This document shows positions 48,420-56,757 of a DNA stretch of 64,000 bases, piece after piece (within the stretch, counting starts at the first letter, position 1; each line of letters begins with the position of its first letter). Origin of the DNA: Microbacterium neungamense (GTDB lineage Bacteria > Actinomycetota > Actinomycetes > Actinomycetales > Microbacteriaceae); the NCBI RefSeq assembly GCF_024971095.1, contig NZ_CP069717.1:372001-436000 (forward strand), given 5' to 3'. The position numbers were made by a program, and so were the translations under genes. Below the pieces are notes generated by a model. That model worked only from the letters and a program-made list of their open reading frames with translations, ran no database searches and was not told the origin of the DNA.

Positions 48420-49217
48420 ATGAGCGACGCCATCCTGTTCACGGTCGACGAGGGACTGGCGCGGCTCACGCTGAACCGTCCGGCACGGCTGAACGCGTTC
48501 AACGCCGAGCTCGCGCACGCGTGGCGGGACGTCACCACCGAGGCCGTCGCCCGCGCGGACGTGAAGGCCATCCTGCTCGACGCTGCGGGCCCGGCCTTCT
48601 GCGCCGGCGGCGACGTCATCGACATGGCGCGCACGATGGGCTCGGGGGAGGAGATCACGGCCTTCGCCCGCGTGATCAACGAGGGCATCCTCGCGCTGAC
48701 GTCGTCGGCGATCCCCGTCGTCGCGGCCGCCCACGGTACGACCGCCGGGGGAGGGCTGGGCATCCTGCTCTGCAGCGACTACGCCGTCGTGGGCGCCCGC
48801 TCGCGGCTGGGCAGCCTCTACGCGAACATCGGGCTCACCCCCGACCTGTCCGTCTCGGCGCAGCTCGCCCGCGCGATCGGGGAGCGCCGCGCGCTGCAGC
48901 TCGTGCTGCAGGACCGGCTGCTCACCGCCGCCGAGGCCCGCGAGTGGGGGCTCGTCGCCGAGGTCGTGGAGGGAGCGGATGCCGCGGCCGAGGCGGATGC
49001 GGTGCGCGCACGTGCCGAGGAGATCGCCCGGTTCTGGCTCGCCGGGGCGACGGATGCCTACGGCCAGGCGAAGCGTCTGGTGCGGTCGCAGCCGGCGCGC
49101 GGCTTCGCCGAGCAGCTGGAGGAGGAGGCCCGCACGATCGGCGCCGCCTTCGACACCGAGGACGCCAAGGCGGGCATCGCCGCGTTCGCCGCGGCCTCGG
49201 AGCGCGCCGCGCGCTGA
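48420..49217 (+). CDS. Enoyl-CoA hydratase/isomerase family protein
   Basis: 265-residue crotonase-fold enzyme. Oxyanion-hole segments are AFCAGGDVIDMA at about residues 59-70 and AAHGTTAGGGLGILLCSDYA at about 101-120. The residue after GL is not the Glu of classical hydratases, so isomerase or hydrolase activity is possible. ATG at 48420 is preceded by GAGGGAGAGCC, and TAGGAT near 48348 may be the -10. There are no fatty-acid or amino-acid catabolism neighbours, so the pathway is open. Confidence 0.87.
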   Translation: MSDAILFTVDEGLARLTLNRPARLNAFNAELAHAWRDVTTEAVARADVKAILLDAAGPAFCAGGDVIDMARTMGSGEEITAFARVINEGILALTSSAIPVVAAAHGTTAGGGLGILLCSDYAVVGARSRLGSLYANIGLTPDLSVSAQLARAIGERRALQLVLQDRLLTAAEAREWGLVAEVVEGADAAAEADAVRARAEEIARFWLAGATDAYGQAKRLVRSQPARGFAEQLEEEARTIGAAFDTEDAKAGIAAFAAASERAAR

Positions 49218-49332
49218 CTCGCTCTCCCTAGCCGACGCCCTCCGCGGAGTTGTCCACCGCTCCCGGGCCCCGAGCGGGCGGCGGATGCGGCGCATGGCAG
49301 GATGAGACCACGACGCCGACGAGAGGATCATC

Positions 49333-50454
49333 ATGTCTGACGCCCCCACCACTGCGCCGAATCGGCCGAACACCTCGCTGCTGCTTCGCGGCGCGATCTG
49401 GATCGCCATCGGCGCCCTCATCGCGGCCGCGTTCGTGTGCGTGGTGTGGGTGCTCATCGGCGACCAGGACGGCCTGGTCGGCCGGGCGTTCCTCACCATC
49501 TTCCTGCTCGCGGCGTTCGCCGGTGTCGCAATCGCCGAGACCGGTCTGGCGCCCAACCGGCCGGACTGGCTGGCGCTGACCAGCATGATCACCTGGATCA
49601 TCGCGCTCCTCGTCGGGGCGGTGAAGATCTGGCTTCCGGAGTCGGAGGAGGAGTACTACGGGCTGGAGGCCGCGCGCTTCCTGCAGTTCCTGCTCGTGGT
49701 CGGCATCCTGCAGCTGGCGCTGCTGCACGTGCGCCTCTACCTCAAGGCCGCGCGGCGGCATGTGACCGCGTTCACGCGCGGGATCGTCATCGGCACCCTG
49801 GTGCTGCTGGGCGTGCTGGTGGCGCTGCTGGTGTTCGCCCTGACCTTCCCGCACACCTTCGAGTACGGCGAGTTCTACTGGCGCATCGTCGTCGCCGTGA
49901 CGATCCTCGTCGCGGTCGGCACGACGCTGATCCCGCTGCTGAACGCGCTGTTCGCCCCCAAGCGGCAGCCCGCGCCGGCCGCGGCACCCACGGTGGCCGC
50001 CTGGCCCACATATGCCGACGGTCGGACGCCGCTTCCGGTGATGCCGGACGGGTCGCCGGACTGGAACGCCTACTACACCGGCTACCCCACCTACCCGGCT
50101 GTGCAGCAGCCGCTGCAGTCGCCCGCCCCGGCGGCGACGCCGGCGGCCGAGACCGCGGGGCACCCGCAAGCGCAGACCTTCGCCGGTGCCTCGTCGGCGT
50201 ACGCCGGGCCGCCGTCGCCCGGATTCCCGCCGCCCCCGCCCGCGGCGCCGCAGTCCCCGCCCGCTGCGGCGCCGGAGCCGCCCGCCGCACCGCAGGATCC
50301 CTTGACCGCGCCGCAGACGCCACAGCCGCCTCAAGCGCCGCAGGATCCCTTGACCGCGCCGCAGGATCCGTCGACCGCGCCGCAGGCGCCACAGCCGCCT
50401 CAACCGCCGCAGGATCCGTCGACCGCGCCGCAGGCCCCGCAGGCTCCGCGATGA
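49333..50454 (+). CDS. Membrane protein with Pro/Gln-rich C-terminal repeats
   Basis: 373-residue protein. Six helices lie at about 20-42, 50-70, 78-98, 112-135, 148-170 and 182-206. A proline-rich tail (about 210-373) contains imperfect 8-12-residue repeats of APQDPxTAPQ and APQPPQ. The tail DNA (50285-50450) is itself a degenerate tandem repeat. I do not recognise a family. ATG at 49333 has GAGAGGATC upstream. The stop overlaps the next gene by four bases, so it is cotranslated with the inositol phosphatase-like gene. The tail likely lies in the cytoplasm or wall, but topology is uncertain. Confidence 0.72.
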   Translation: MSDAPTTAPNRPNTSLLLRGAIWIAIGALIAAAFVCVVWVLIGDQDGLVGRAFLTIFLLAAFAGVAIAETGLAPNRPDWLALTSMITWIIALLVGAVKIWLPESEEEYYGLEAARFLQFLLVVGILQLALLHVRLYLKAARRHVTAFTRGIVIGTLVLLGVLVALLVFALTFPHTFEYGEFYWRIVVAVTILVAVGTTLIPLLNALFAPKRQPAPAAAPTVAAWPTYADGRTPLPVMPDGSPDWNAYYTGYPTYPAVQQPLQSPAPAATPAAETAGHPQAQTFAGASSAYAGPPSPGFPPPPPAAPQSPPAAAPEPPAAPQDPLTAPQTPQPPQAPQDPLTAPQDPSTAPQAPQPPQPPQDPSTAPQAPQAPR

Positions 50455-51263
50455 CCACGGCTGCAGAGCTCGGCGCGCTCGCCGCGGACATCGCCGCTGA
50501 AGCGGGCGACCTCGCCCGCCGCCGACGCGAGGCCGGCGTCCCCCTCGCCGCGACGAAGTCCACCCTGGCCGACATCGTCACCGAAGCCGACCGCGAGGTG
50601 GAGGAGCTGATCCGCGGACGCCTGCGCCGGGAGCGCCCCGGCGACGGGTTCCTCGGCGAGGAGTCCGGAGCGGAGCGCGGCGCCACGGAGTACACCTGGG
50701 TCGTCGACCCCATCGACGGCACGGTCAACTACGCGTACGGCATCCCCGGTTACTCGGTGAGCATCGCGGTCGTCGCCGGCGAGCCGACGCCCGAGCAGTG
50801 GCGCGGTGTCGCCGCGGCCGTCTGCGCTCCCCGCCTGGACGAGCTTTTCACCGCCGTCGCCGGCGAGGGTGCGTGGCTCGACGGCATCCGTCTCGCCGTC
50901 ACCACCGAGCAGCCCGCCGGCGCCCTCCTCGGCACCGGATTCGGCTACGACCCGGCCACCCACGACGGCGACCTGCGGACCGTGCGCCGCGCGATGACGA
51001 TGGCTCGGGACCTGCGCCGGATGGGGTCGGCGGCCATCGACCTCGCCTACGTCGCCGCCGGACGCCTGGACGGCTTCTTCGAGCGCGGTCTGCAGCCCTG
51101 GGATTTCGCCGCCGGGGCGCTGCTCATCGAGGAGGCGGGCGGCGTCGTCAGCCGCTTCGACACCGACTCCCGGCGGCCCCTGTTCGTCGCGGGCGGCCGC
51201 GCCGTGCACGACCGGCTGCGCGAACTCGTCGCCGGCGACCCTCCTCCGGATGACGGAGGGTGA
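50451..51263 (+). CDS. Inositol monophosphatase family protein
   Basis: 270-residue Mg/Li-sensitive phosphatase fold. Metal-binding and catalytic motifs are GFLGEESG (about 67-74), WVVDPIDGTVNYAYG (about 84-98) and LQPWDFAAGALLIEEAGGVV near residue 210-229. This superfamily includes inositol monophosphatase, histidinol phosphatase HisN and fructose bisphosphatase. The IMPase-like end suggests inositol-1-phosphate or histidinol phosphate, and the choice cannot be made from sequence alone. ATG at 50451 overlaps the previous stop (ATGA). Confidence 0.9.
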   Translation: MTTAAELGALAADIAAEAGDLARRRREAGVPLAATKSTLADIVTEADREVEELIRGRLRRERPGDGFLGEESGAERGATEYTWVVDPIDGTVNYAYGIPGYSVSIAVVAGEPTPEQWRGVAAAVCAPRLDELFTAVAGEGAWLDGIRLAVTTEQPAGALLGTGFGYDPATHDGDLRTVRRAMTMARDLRRMGSAAIDLAYVAAGRLDGFFERGLQPWDFAAGALLIEEAGGVVSRFDTDSRRPLFVAGGRAVHDRLRELVAGDPPPDDGG

Positions 51264-51382
51264 CCGGTTCATGGCATTCCCAGGTCTGAACCGGTAGTGT
51301 TTACCCGATCGTTACTTTCGTTGCCCGAACAACCGAAGTGACCAAGCCCTCCCCAGCTTGAACAACCCGAGAGAACCCCGAC

Positions 51383-53131
51383 TTGCCCGCTGAACTCCCC
51401 CCGGTTGCGCCCGCGCTCACGCGACGCTCCAACCGTCTCCGCACCGCGCCCGCGGTCGGGGGCACGTCGACGCCCGTCACCGACGCCGACCCGCGTCAGA
51501 CCCCCTCCGGCTCCTCGTTCTTCGTCACGAACGACGCCGGGGCGACGACTTCCGCACCGTCTTCTGCAGCCGACTCGCCCTCCGCCTCGGCTCCGGCACC
51601 GTCCGCCTCGGCACCGTCCGCCTCGGCTCCGGCACCGTCTTCCACTTCGGCACGGTCTGCTGCTCCGGCGTCCGCCGCGACGGCCTCCGCCCCCGCGCCG
51701 GCCCCGCTCACCCGCCGCGCCCGCCGCCAGTCGGCCCAGTCTGCGCCGTCCCGTCACGACGCCCCCGCGCCCGGTCGCACCGAGGCTCGCGTCGAGACCC
51801 GCCGGCACGAAGCGCACCTGCCGACCCCTGTCGAAGCCCGCCGTCACGACGGTCACGCCCCCGCTCGTCACGACGCGCACGCCCCGGCCGGCGTCGAGTC
51901 GGTCGACGCCGACCCGACCCGCCCCGCGGCCGAGGCCTCCCTGGCCGAGATGTTCGCCGAGCCGGCCGGCGACGCAGACGACGCGCTCCGCACGGTGATG
52001 TCCTCCCGCCTCCCGGACCTTGAGGACACGATCCCGGTGTCCCGCGTCGCGGCATCCGCGGTGGAGGAATCCCACGGGGTCGACGACCCGATGCCCTCGT
52101 GCGACACCGCCGCACCGCACGACCTCCCCCGCGCGAGCGAGCTTCCCCGCGCGGCCGAGCGTCTTTCCCGCGTGAACGACGACGCAACGGTCGTCCTCGA
52201 GGGCGACGCCTTCACCGCGGCCGCCCAGGCCTTCGGCTTCGACGCCGACGCGGACTCCGAGACGGCGACCGGCGCAGCGCGGGAGACCGGCGCAGCGCGG
52301 CAGACCGTCACGGCCGCACCTGCCGCCGCCACATCCGCCGCGTCGACCCCCGCCGCTTCCCGTCGGCCGCGCGTGCTGCGCAACATCCTCGCCGGCGGCG
52401 CAAGCGTCGGCGTGATGGGCGTCGCCTGCCTCCTCACCGTCTCGATGACGCTGCCGGCCGGCGCCGTCGCCGCGGCGCAGGGCCCGGGTGCCCAGACGGT
52501 CACCAGCCTGGTCGCCCCGCAGAAGGAGGGCACCGGCGCGAACGCCGTCGACGAGGACGAGATCCAGGCGTTCGTGGCCTCCTCCGACGTGCAGACCGAG
52601 CAGCTGGCGCGGTCCGAGAACTACTCGACCGTCTCGCTCGCCGAGGTGGCCGCCCAGGAGGGCATCAACTACTCCACCGACGTCTTCACCAACGACCCGG
52701 ACGCCGCGATCCAGTGGCCGTTCATCGTCGGCACGTCGATGAGCTACGGCTACGGCATGCGCGACGGCCGCCTGCACGAGGGCATCGACTTCACCCCCGG
52801 CTCCGGCGCCCCGATCCAGGCGATCGCCGACGGCACGGTCCGCACCGCGACGGAGTCCGACGGCGCGTACGGCGTCAGCGTGTACATCGACCACGTCATC
52901 GACGGCCAGGTGATCACCAGCCACTACGCGCACATGCAGTACGGCTCGCTGCGCGTCCAGGCCGGCGACAAGGTCAAGGTCGGCGACACCGTCGGACTGG
53001 TCGGGAACACCGGCCGCTCGTTCGGCGCCCACCTGCACTTCGAGCTCATCGTCAACGGAAGCACCATCGACCCGATGCCGTGGCTCAAGGAGAACGCCGG
53101 TCGTTACGACGGGGTCGCCCCGGTTTCGTAA
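51383..53131 (+). CDS. M23 family (LytM) peptidoglycan endopeptidase-like membrane protein
   Basis: 582-residue protein. A long disordered, Ala/Pro/Ser/His-rich N-terminus (1-330) holds repeated PSASAP and RHDAHAP units and probably lies in the cytoplasm. One membrane helix follows (about 336-358), then an outer spacer and a C-terminal M23/LytM domain (about 450-570). Its zinc residues are visible: HEGID at 465-469 and HLHFE from 550. It should cut or regulate cell-wall cross-links. TTG at 51383 is the first start after a 120-base gap that includes GGTTCA...TGAACC arms (51269-51289). Two tRNAs follow. Confidence 0.88.
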   Translation: MPAELPPVAPALTRRSNRLRTAPAVGGTSTPVTDADPRQTPSGSSFFVTNDAGATTSAPSSAADSPSASAPAPSASAPSASAPAPSSTSARSAAPASAATASAPAPAPLTRRARRQSAQSAPSRHDAPAPGRTEARVETRRHEAHLPTPVEARRHDGHAPARHDAHAPAGVESVDADPTRPAAEASLAEMFAEPAGDADDALRTVMSSRLPDLEDTIPVSRVAASAVEESHGVDDPMPSCDTAAPHDLPRASELPRAAERLSRVNDDATVVLEGDAFTAAAQAFGFDADADSETATGAARETGAARQTVTAAPAAATSAASTPAASRRPRVLRNILAGGASVGVMGVACLLTVSMTLPAGAVAAAQGPGAQTVTSLVAPQKEGTGANAVDEDEIQAFVASSDVQTEQLARSENYSTVSLAEVAAQEGINYSTDVFTNDPDAAIQWPFIVGTSMSYGYGMRDGRLHEGIDFTPGSGAPIQAIADGTVRTATESDGAYGVSVYIDHVIDGQVITSHYAHMQYGSLRVQAGDKVKVGDTVGLVGNTGRSFGAHLHFELIVNGSTIDPMPWLKENAGRYDGVAPVS

Positions 53132-53148
53132 CTCGGCCGTCGAGATGC

Positions 53149-53154
53149 TATTCT
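53149..53154 (+). promoter_or_regulatory. Possible -10 box for the tRNA-Thr/tRNA-Met transcript
   Basis: TATTCT at 53149-53154 with a weak TCGTAA 17 bases upstream (53126-53131), overlapping the end of the peptidase gene, 29 bases before tRNA-Thr. Confidence 0.4.
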
Positions 53155-53182
53155 CGACTGGTTGCCCGGACAGGGCAGCAAC

Positions 53183-53254
53183 GCCCCGATAGCTCAGTGG
53201 CAGAGCACTTCCATGGTAAGGAAGGGGTCGTCAGTTCAATCCTGACTCGGGGCT
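53183..53254 (+). tRNA. tRNA-Thr (GGT)
   Basis: 72-base tRNA. Acceptor GCCCCGA pairs with TCGGGGC, D-arm AGCTC...GAGC, T-loop AGTTCAATCCT. The anticodon loop ATGGTAA is closed by CTTCC/GGAAG, anticodon GGT at 53215-53217. CCA is not encoded. Confidence 0.95.
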
Positions 53255-53287
53255 CTGGCATCCGCTCTCGCGAGCCGGTTGCATCGC

Positions 53288-53361
53288 GGCGGAGTAGCTC
53301 AGTTGGTGAGAGCGCACGACTCATAATCGTGAGGTCGCGGGTTCGAGTCCCGCCTCCGCTA
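53288..53361 (+). tRNA. tRNA-Met (CAT)
   Basis: 74-base tRNA. Acceptor GGCGGAG pairs with CTCCGCT with one G-T pair at the end, T-loop GGTTCGAGTCC, anticodon loop CTCATAA closed by CACGA/TCGTG, anticodon CAT at 53322-53324. The paired first base suggests elongator rather than initiator; CAT could also be a lysidine-modified Ile tRNA, less likely from the overall sequence. Confidence 0.9.
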
Positions 53362-53369
53362 CGCAGATC

Positions 53370-53393
53370 AAGCCCTCGGTTCGCCGGGGGCTT
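53370..53393 (+). terminator. Terminator after the tRNA pair
   Basis: AAGCCCTCGG pairs with CCGGGGGCTT (one G-T) across a TTCG loop. Confidence 0.8.
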
Positions 53394-53480
53394 CGTCGTT
53401 CCCGGGTCGATCCCGTGTCACATCCCCGGACCCCGTCGAACCGCCCGATAGGCTGCCGGAGCCCGACCCGAAGGAACCCG

Positions 53481-54476
53481 ATGCCCGCCCGTCACGACCT
53501 GATCCAGCACCTGGCGAACGGGAACGAGATCTTCCTCGACGGCGCTCTTGCCACCGAGCTGGAGCGTCGCGGCTGCGACCTCGCCGACCCGCTCTGGTCC
53601 GCCAAGGTGCTCGTCGAGTAGCCCGAGGTCATCGCGGAGGTGCACCGCGACTACTTCGAGGTCGGCGCCCAGTGCGCCACCACCGCCAGCTACCAGGCCA
53701 GCGTGGAGGGATTCTCGGCTCGCGGCATCGACGGCCAGACCGCGCTCGACCTCATCGCGCGCAGCGTGCTCCTCGCGGAGGCGGCGCGTGAGGCGGCCCT
53801 CGACGCGAACCCCGACGGCCCGCCGCTGTTCGTCGCCGGGTCCGTCGGCCCGTACGGCGCCTACCGGGCGGACGGCTCGGAGTACCGCGGCGACTACGAC
53901 CTGACCCGGGACGAGTTCATCGCGTTCCACCGTCCGCGCGCGACCGCGCTGGCAGAGGCCGGCGCCGACGTCCTCGCCGTGGAGACGCTGCCGAAGCTGA
54001 CCGAGGCGCTCGCCGTGGCCACGCTCGCCGACGAACTCGGCATCCCCGCCTGGTACTCGTTCTCCCTGCGCGACGCGCGTCACCTCAGCGACGGCACGCC
54101 CCTCGCCGACGTCGCGCGCGCCTTCGAGGGCCGCCCCAGCGTGGTCGCGATCGGGGTGAACTGCGTCCCCGCCGACCTCGTCACTCCCGCGCTCGAGGAG
54201 CTCGCCGGGCACACCTGGCTGCCGCTGATCGTCTACCCGAACTCCGGGGAGAGCTACGACCCCGTCGCCAAACGCTGGGCCGGTGGCGGTGCATCCGCCT
54301 CGCTCGCCGACCTCGCACCGCAGTGGCGCGAGCGCGGCGCGAAACTCATCGGCGGATGCTGCCGCACCACGCCCGCCGACATCGCTGCACTGGCGGCGGC
54401 CCTGCGTTCCGGCTCCGGCAGGAGCGCTGCAGGGCTAAACTCGGGCCATGGGACTGCAGGTCGACCTGGATCGTGA
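53481..54476 (+). pseudogene. mmuM: Homocysteine S-methyltransferase gene with an in-frame amber codon
   Basis: MmuM-like gene interrupted by TAG at 53619-53621, after residue 46 (KVLVE-stop-PEVIAEVHRDYF). Both sides are in the same frame and otherwise normal. [16 protein letters not shown] is upstream; GVNC and GGCCRTTP, which carry the three zinc-binding Cys, are intact downstream. One substitution such as CAG or GAG to TAG explains it. The enzyme would move a methyl from S-methylmethionine to homocysteine. The 3' end is also altered: after AALAAA the frame runs into foreign sequence (54403-54476), while the apparent original tail now lies at 55749-55777. An ATG or GTG restart around 53640 could give a shortened protein lacking the N-terminal strand. 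Confidence 0.85.
54372..54402 (+). repeat. Left 31-bp direct repeat bounding the MNT-HEPN insert
   Basis: An exact 31-base match to 55718-55748. It is part of the mmuM 3' coding region (PADIAALAAA). It marks the left edge of the lower-GC insert. Confidence 0.9.
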
Positions 54477-54750
54477 AGTGATCGCGCGTATCGCGCGTTC
54501 GCACGCTGTTCAACGCTTGCACGTCTTCGGATCCGCGACCACGTCACGGTTCCGCGAGGAGAGCGATGTGGATGTCCTCGTTGAGTTCCACGCCGGCGTC
54601 CAGGATCCGTTCGACGCCTACTTCGGCTTGAAGGAAGACCTTGAGAAGGTGCTCGGAAGGCCTGTCGACCTCGTGATGGCGAGTGCTGTCCGGAATCCGT
54701 ATTTCCGCGCCCGAGCGGCGGGCGAAGCTCAGGAGATCTATGCGGCCTGA
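54448..54750 (+). CDS. MNT-domain nucleotidyltransferase antitoxin (MntA type)
   Basis: 100-residue minimal nucleotidyltransferase. The signature GSx10DxD is exact: GS at 28-29 and Asp at 40 and 42 (HVFGSATTSRFREESDVDVLV), with a later Asp in RPVDLVM (74). In studied systems MntA attaches AMP to a Tyr in the RX4HXY motif of HepT and so silences it. The following gene has that motif. ATG at 54448 is six bases after TAAACT (54436-54441), suggesting a leaderless message. It overlaps the altered mmuM tail by 29 bases and the HepT start by 11 bases. The GC content is lower than in neighbouring genes. Confidence 0.9.
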   Translation: MGLQVDLDREVIARIARSHAVQRLHVFGSATTSRFREESDVDVLVEFHAGVQDPFDAYFGLKEDLEKVLGRPVDLVMASAVRNPYFRARAAGEAQEIYAA

Positions 54751-55777
54751 CTTGCTCGCGCTGCTGTGGGATGTGCGGGCGGCGTCTGAGCAGATCGCGG
54801 AGTTCATCGAAGGGCTTGATCAGGTCGCATACCTCGCGGATGGCCTCCGGCGGTCGGCCGTGGAACGCCAGCTCGAGATCATCGGGGAAGCTTTGAACCG
54901 TCTTCGAAGACTCGATCCCGAGATGGCTGACCAGATTCCGGAGATCAATCGCATCATCGGACTCCGCAACATTCTCGCCCATGGATACGCGACGGTCGAC
55001 GATGACGTCGTCTGGACAGCGGCATCAACCCGTGTTCCGGAACTTCGTGCGATCGTGCGATTCTTGATCACCGCGGAGCAACGCCGAAGGGACGGCTCTG
55101 TCCTGGGCGACACTGTAGAGGTTCGGGTCTGGTTCGACGGCGACACGGGTACGGAGGACGGGGTTGAACCTCGCGAAGCGCTCATCGCGGGTGAACCCAC
55201 CGAGGCGCTGATACACGCGTTGACAAGGACGTTCGGTCCGCTGTCTCAGAGTCCGTCGGTGGTCGTCCGGGAAGGCCGCGCGACGCGCTATTGGGTGGGA
55301 GTGATCACGGACGATGTGACGCTCGCAGATGCAGCCCGGCTGGCCGACGGTGAGGTCCTGCAGGTCGATGTGCATGGCCGCGGCGGTGACTTCATTCCGC
55401 TGGTGTGGGACGTGGTGCAGGCGGGTCTGACAATCGCGACACTCGTACAGGGCGGGCGTGCAGTCACGCGCGCACTTGATCGCGCGCGCACAAAGAGGCA
55501 GCGTCTCGCTGCCCAGGCATGGGTAGATGGCGGAGCCGACGATCAGCCCCCGATGGAACTTCGGCAAGCCGTCTGCTCTGAGCGAGAGTGGACGCGTGCG
55601 GAGTTCGACCGGTTTTTGGTCTGGATCGAGCCACTGGATCTCGGTTGCTACGGACTCTGGGCTTCGAGAAGATCTCCAGTAACCCCGAAACGTGGAGCGA
55701 CTCACGCAGCAACTGACCCCGCCGACATCGCTGCACTGGCGGCGGCCCGGCGCGAAGGGGCCGCGCCGATAGGCTGA
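54740..55777 (+). CDS. HepT-like HEPN ribonuclease toxin fused to an unknown C-terminal region
   Basis: 345-residue protein. Residues 1-116 are a full-length HepT/DUF86 HEPN domain with the RX4HXY motif RNILAHGY at 76-83 (catalytic Arg76 and His81, AMP-acceptor candidate Tyr83). HepT proteins normally end there. Here the frame continues for about 210 residues of unknown type: VEVRVWFDGDTG (126-137), a mixed strand/helix part to 215, a weakly hydrophobic helix (218-236), a basic stretch RARTKRQR (248-255), and EREWTRAEFDRFLVWIEPLD (281-300). The last 19 residues (327-345) are the displaced mmuM tail. ATG at 54740 overlaps the antitoxin gene; the frame opens at 54683. Toxin identity is firm, the fusion's function unknown. 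Confidence 0.85.
   Translation: MRPDLLALLWDVRAASEQIAEFIEGLDQVAYLADGLRRSAVERQLEIIGEALNRLRRLDPEMADQIPEINRIIGLRNILAHGYATVDDDVVWTAASTRVPELRAIVRFLITAEQRRRDGSVLGDTVEVRVWFDGDTGTEDGVEPREALIAGEPTEALIHALTRTFGPLSQSPSVVVREGRATRYWVGVITDDVTLADAARLADGEVLQVDVHGRGGDFIPLVWDVVQAGLTIATLVQGGRAVTRALDRARTKRQRLAAQAWVDGGADDQPPMELRQAVCSEREWTRAEFDRFLVWIEPLDLGCYGLWASRRSPVTPKRGATHAATDPADIAALAAARREGAAPIG
55718..55748 (+). repeat. Right 31-bp direct repeat bounding the MNT-HEPN insert
   Basis: Exact copy of 54372-54402. What follows it (to the stop at 55775-55777) reads AALAAARREGAAPIG and looks like the original mmuM C-terminus. Confidence 0.9.
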
Positions 55778-55781
55778 ATCC

Positions 55782-56660
55782 GTGCGCATTCGGTTGGACA
55801 TCGCCTACGACGGCACGCACTTCCGCGGCTGGGCGAAGCAGCCGGGCCTGCGCACCGTGCAGGGGGTGCTCGAGGCGGCGCTGGCCCGCATCGTCGGCTC
55901 CGAGGTGCAGTTCGTCGTCGCCGGGCGCACGGATGCCGGGGTGCACGCCACCGGGCAGGTCGCGCACGTCGACCTCGACGACGCGCAGTGGGCCCGCGTG
56001 GAATCGCGGCACGGTCGCGCCGCGCACGATCCCGCCGGATCGATCGCGGGACGGATGCGGGGTGTGCTCGGCGCCTACGCGGACGCCACCGTCACCGCGA
56101 GCTCCCTCGCCCCGGAGGGGTTCGACGCCCGCTTCTCCGCCGTCTGGCGGCGGTACCGGTACCGGCTCGCCGACGCCGTGAGCGGCTACGACCCGCTGCG
56201 CCGGAACGACACCACCAGCATCCGTGGCGAACTCGACGTCGACGCGATGGACGCCGCCGCCCGCACGCTCATCGGCCTGCACGATTTCGCCGCCTACTGC
56301 AAGGGGCGCGAGGGCGCCACCACGATCCGCACGCTGCTCGACTACCGCTGGCACCGCGACGAGGAGGGCGTGCTCGTCGCCGAGGTCAAGGCCGACGCGT
56401 TCTGCCACAGCATGGTCCGCGCCCTCGTCGGCGCGTGCGCGGCGGTGGGGGAGGGGCGCCTCGACGTCGACGACCTGGTGACCCTGCGCGACGCGCTCAC
56501 CCGCACCAGCGAGTTCAAGGTGCTCGCCGCCCGCGGCCTCACCCTGACCGAGGTCGGCTACCCGGCCGACGAGCTGCTCTCCGCCCGCGCCGAGCAGACC
56601 AGGGCCCGCCGCGACCGCGACGGCTCGGTGCCCGGGATGGACCCCGTCGACGACGAGTGA
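55782..56660 (+). CDS. truA: tRNA pseudouridine(38-40) synthase
   Basis: Modifies uridines 38-40 in the anticodon arm of many tRNAs, 292 aa. The catalytic Asp is in VAGRTDAGVHATGQVAH at about residues 46-62. AYDGTHFRGWAKQPGLRTVQ at the start and FCHSMVRALVGACAAVGEGR near 207-226 are family hallmarks. GTG at 55782 is six bases after TAGGCT (55770-55775), so the transcript is probably leaderless; this promoter lies just right of the insert's repeat. In many genomes truA follows rplQ; here it does not. Confidence 0.95.
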   Translation: MRIRLDIAYDGTHFRGWAKQPGLRTVQGVLEAALARIVGSEVQFVVAGRTDAGVHATGQVAHVDLDDAQWARVESRHGRAAHDPAGSIAGRMRGVLGAYADATVTASSLAPEGFDARFSAVWRRYRYRLADAVSGYDPLRRNDTTSIRGELDVDAMDAAARTLIGLHDFAAYCKGREGATTIRTLLDYRWHRDEEGVLVAEVKADAFCHSMVRALVGACAAVGEGRLDVDDLVTLRDALTRTSEFKVLAARGLTLTEVGYPADELLSARAEQTRARRDRDGSVPGMDPVDDE

Positions 56661-56670
56661 CCGGCACTCC

Positions 56671-56757
56671 CCGGCATCCGGAACCCCTGCCCGCCCGGCA
56701 TCCGGAACCTGTGCCCGCCCGGCATCCGGAACCCCTGCCCGCCCGGCATCCGGAAAA
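56671..56757. repeat. Four-copy 24-bp tandem repeat
   Basis: CCGGCATCCGGAAC plus CCCTGCCCGC, copies starting at 56671, 56695, 56719 and 56743, with only a few differences. It follows truA directly. The gap to 56916 contains nothing else recognisable. Confidence 0.8.

Noticed and set aside
51264..51382. c-di-AMP (ydaO) riboswitch before the M23 peptidase
   Set aside because: Such riboswitches occur before actinobacterial wall hydrolases, but the gap is only about 120 bases and I could not find the conserved core.
54403..55717. Integrase or transposase within the MNT-HEPN insert
   Set aside because: All frames were read; only the antitoxin and toxin genes are supported, so any recombinase must act in trans.
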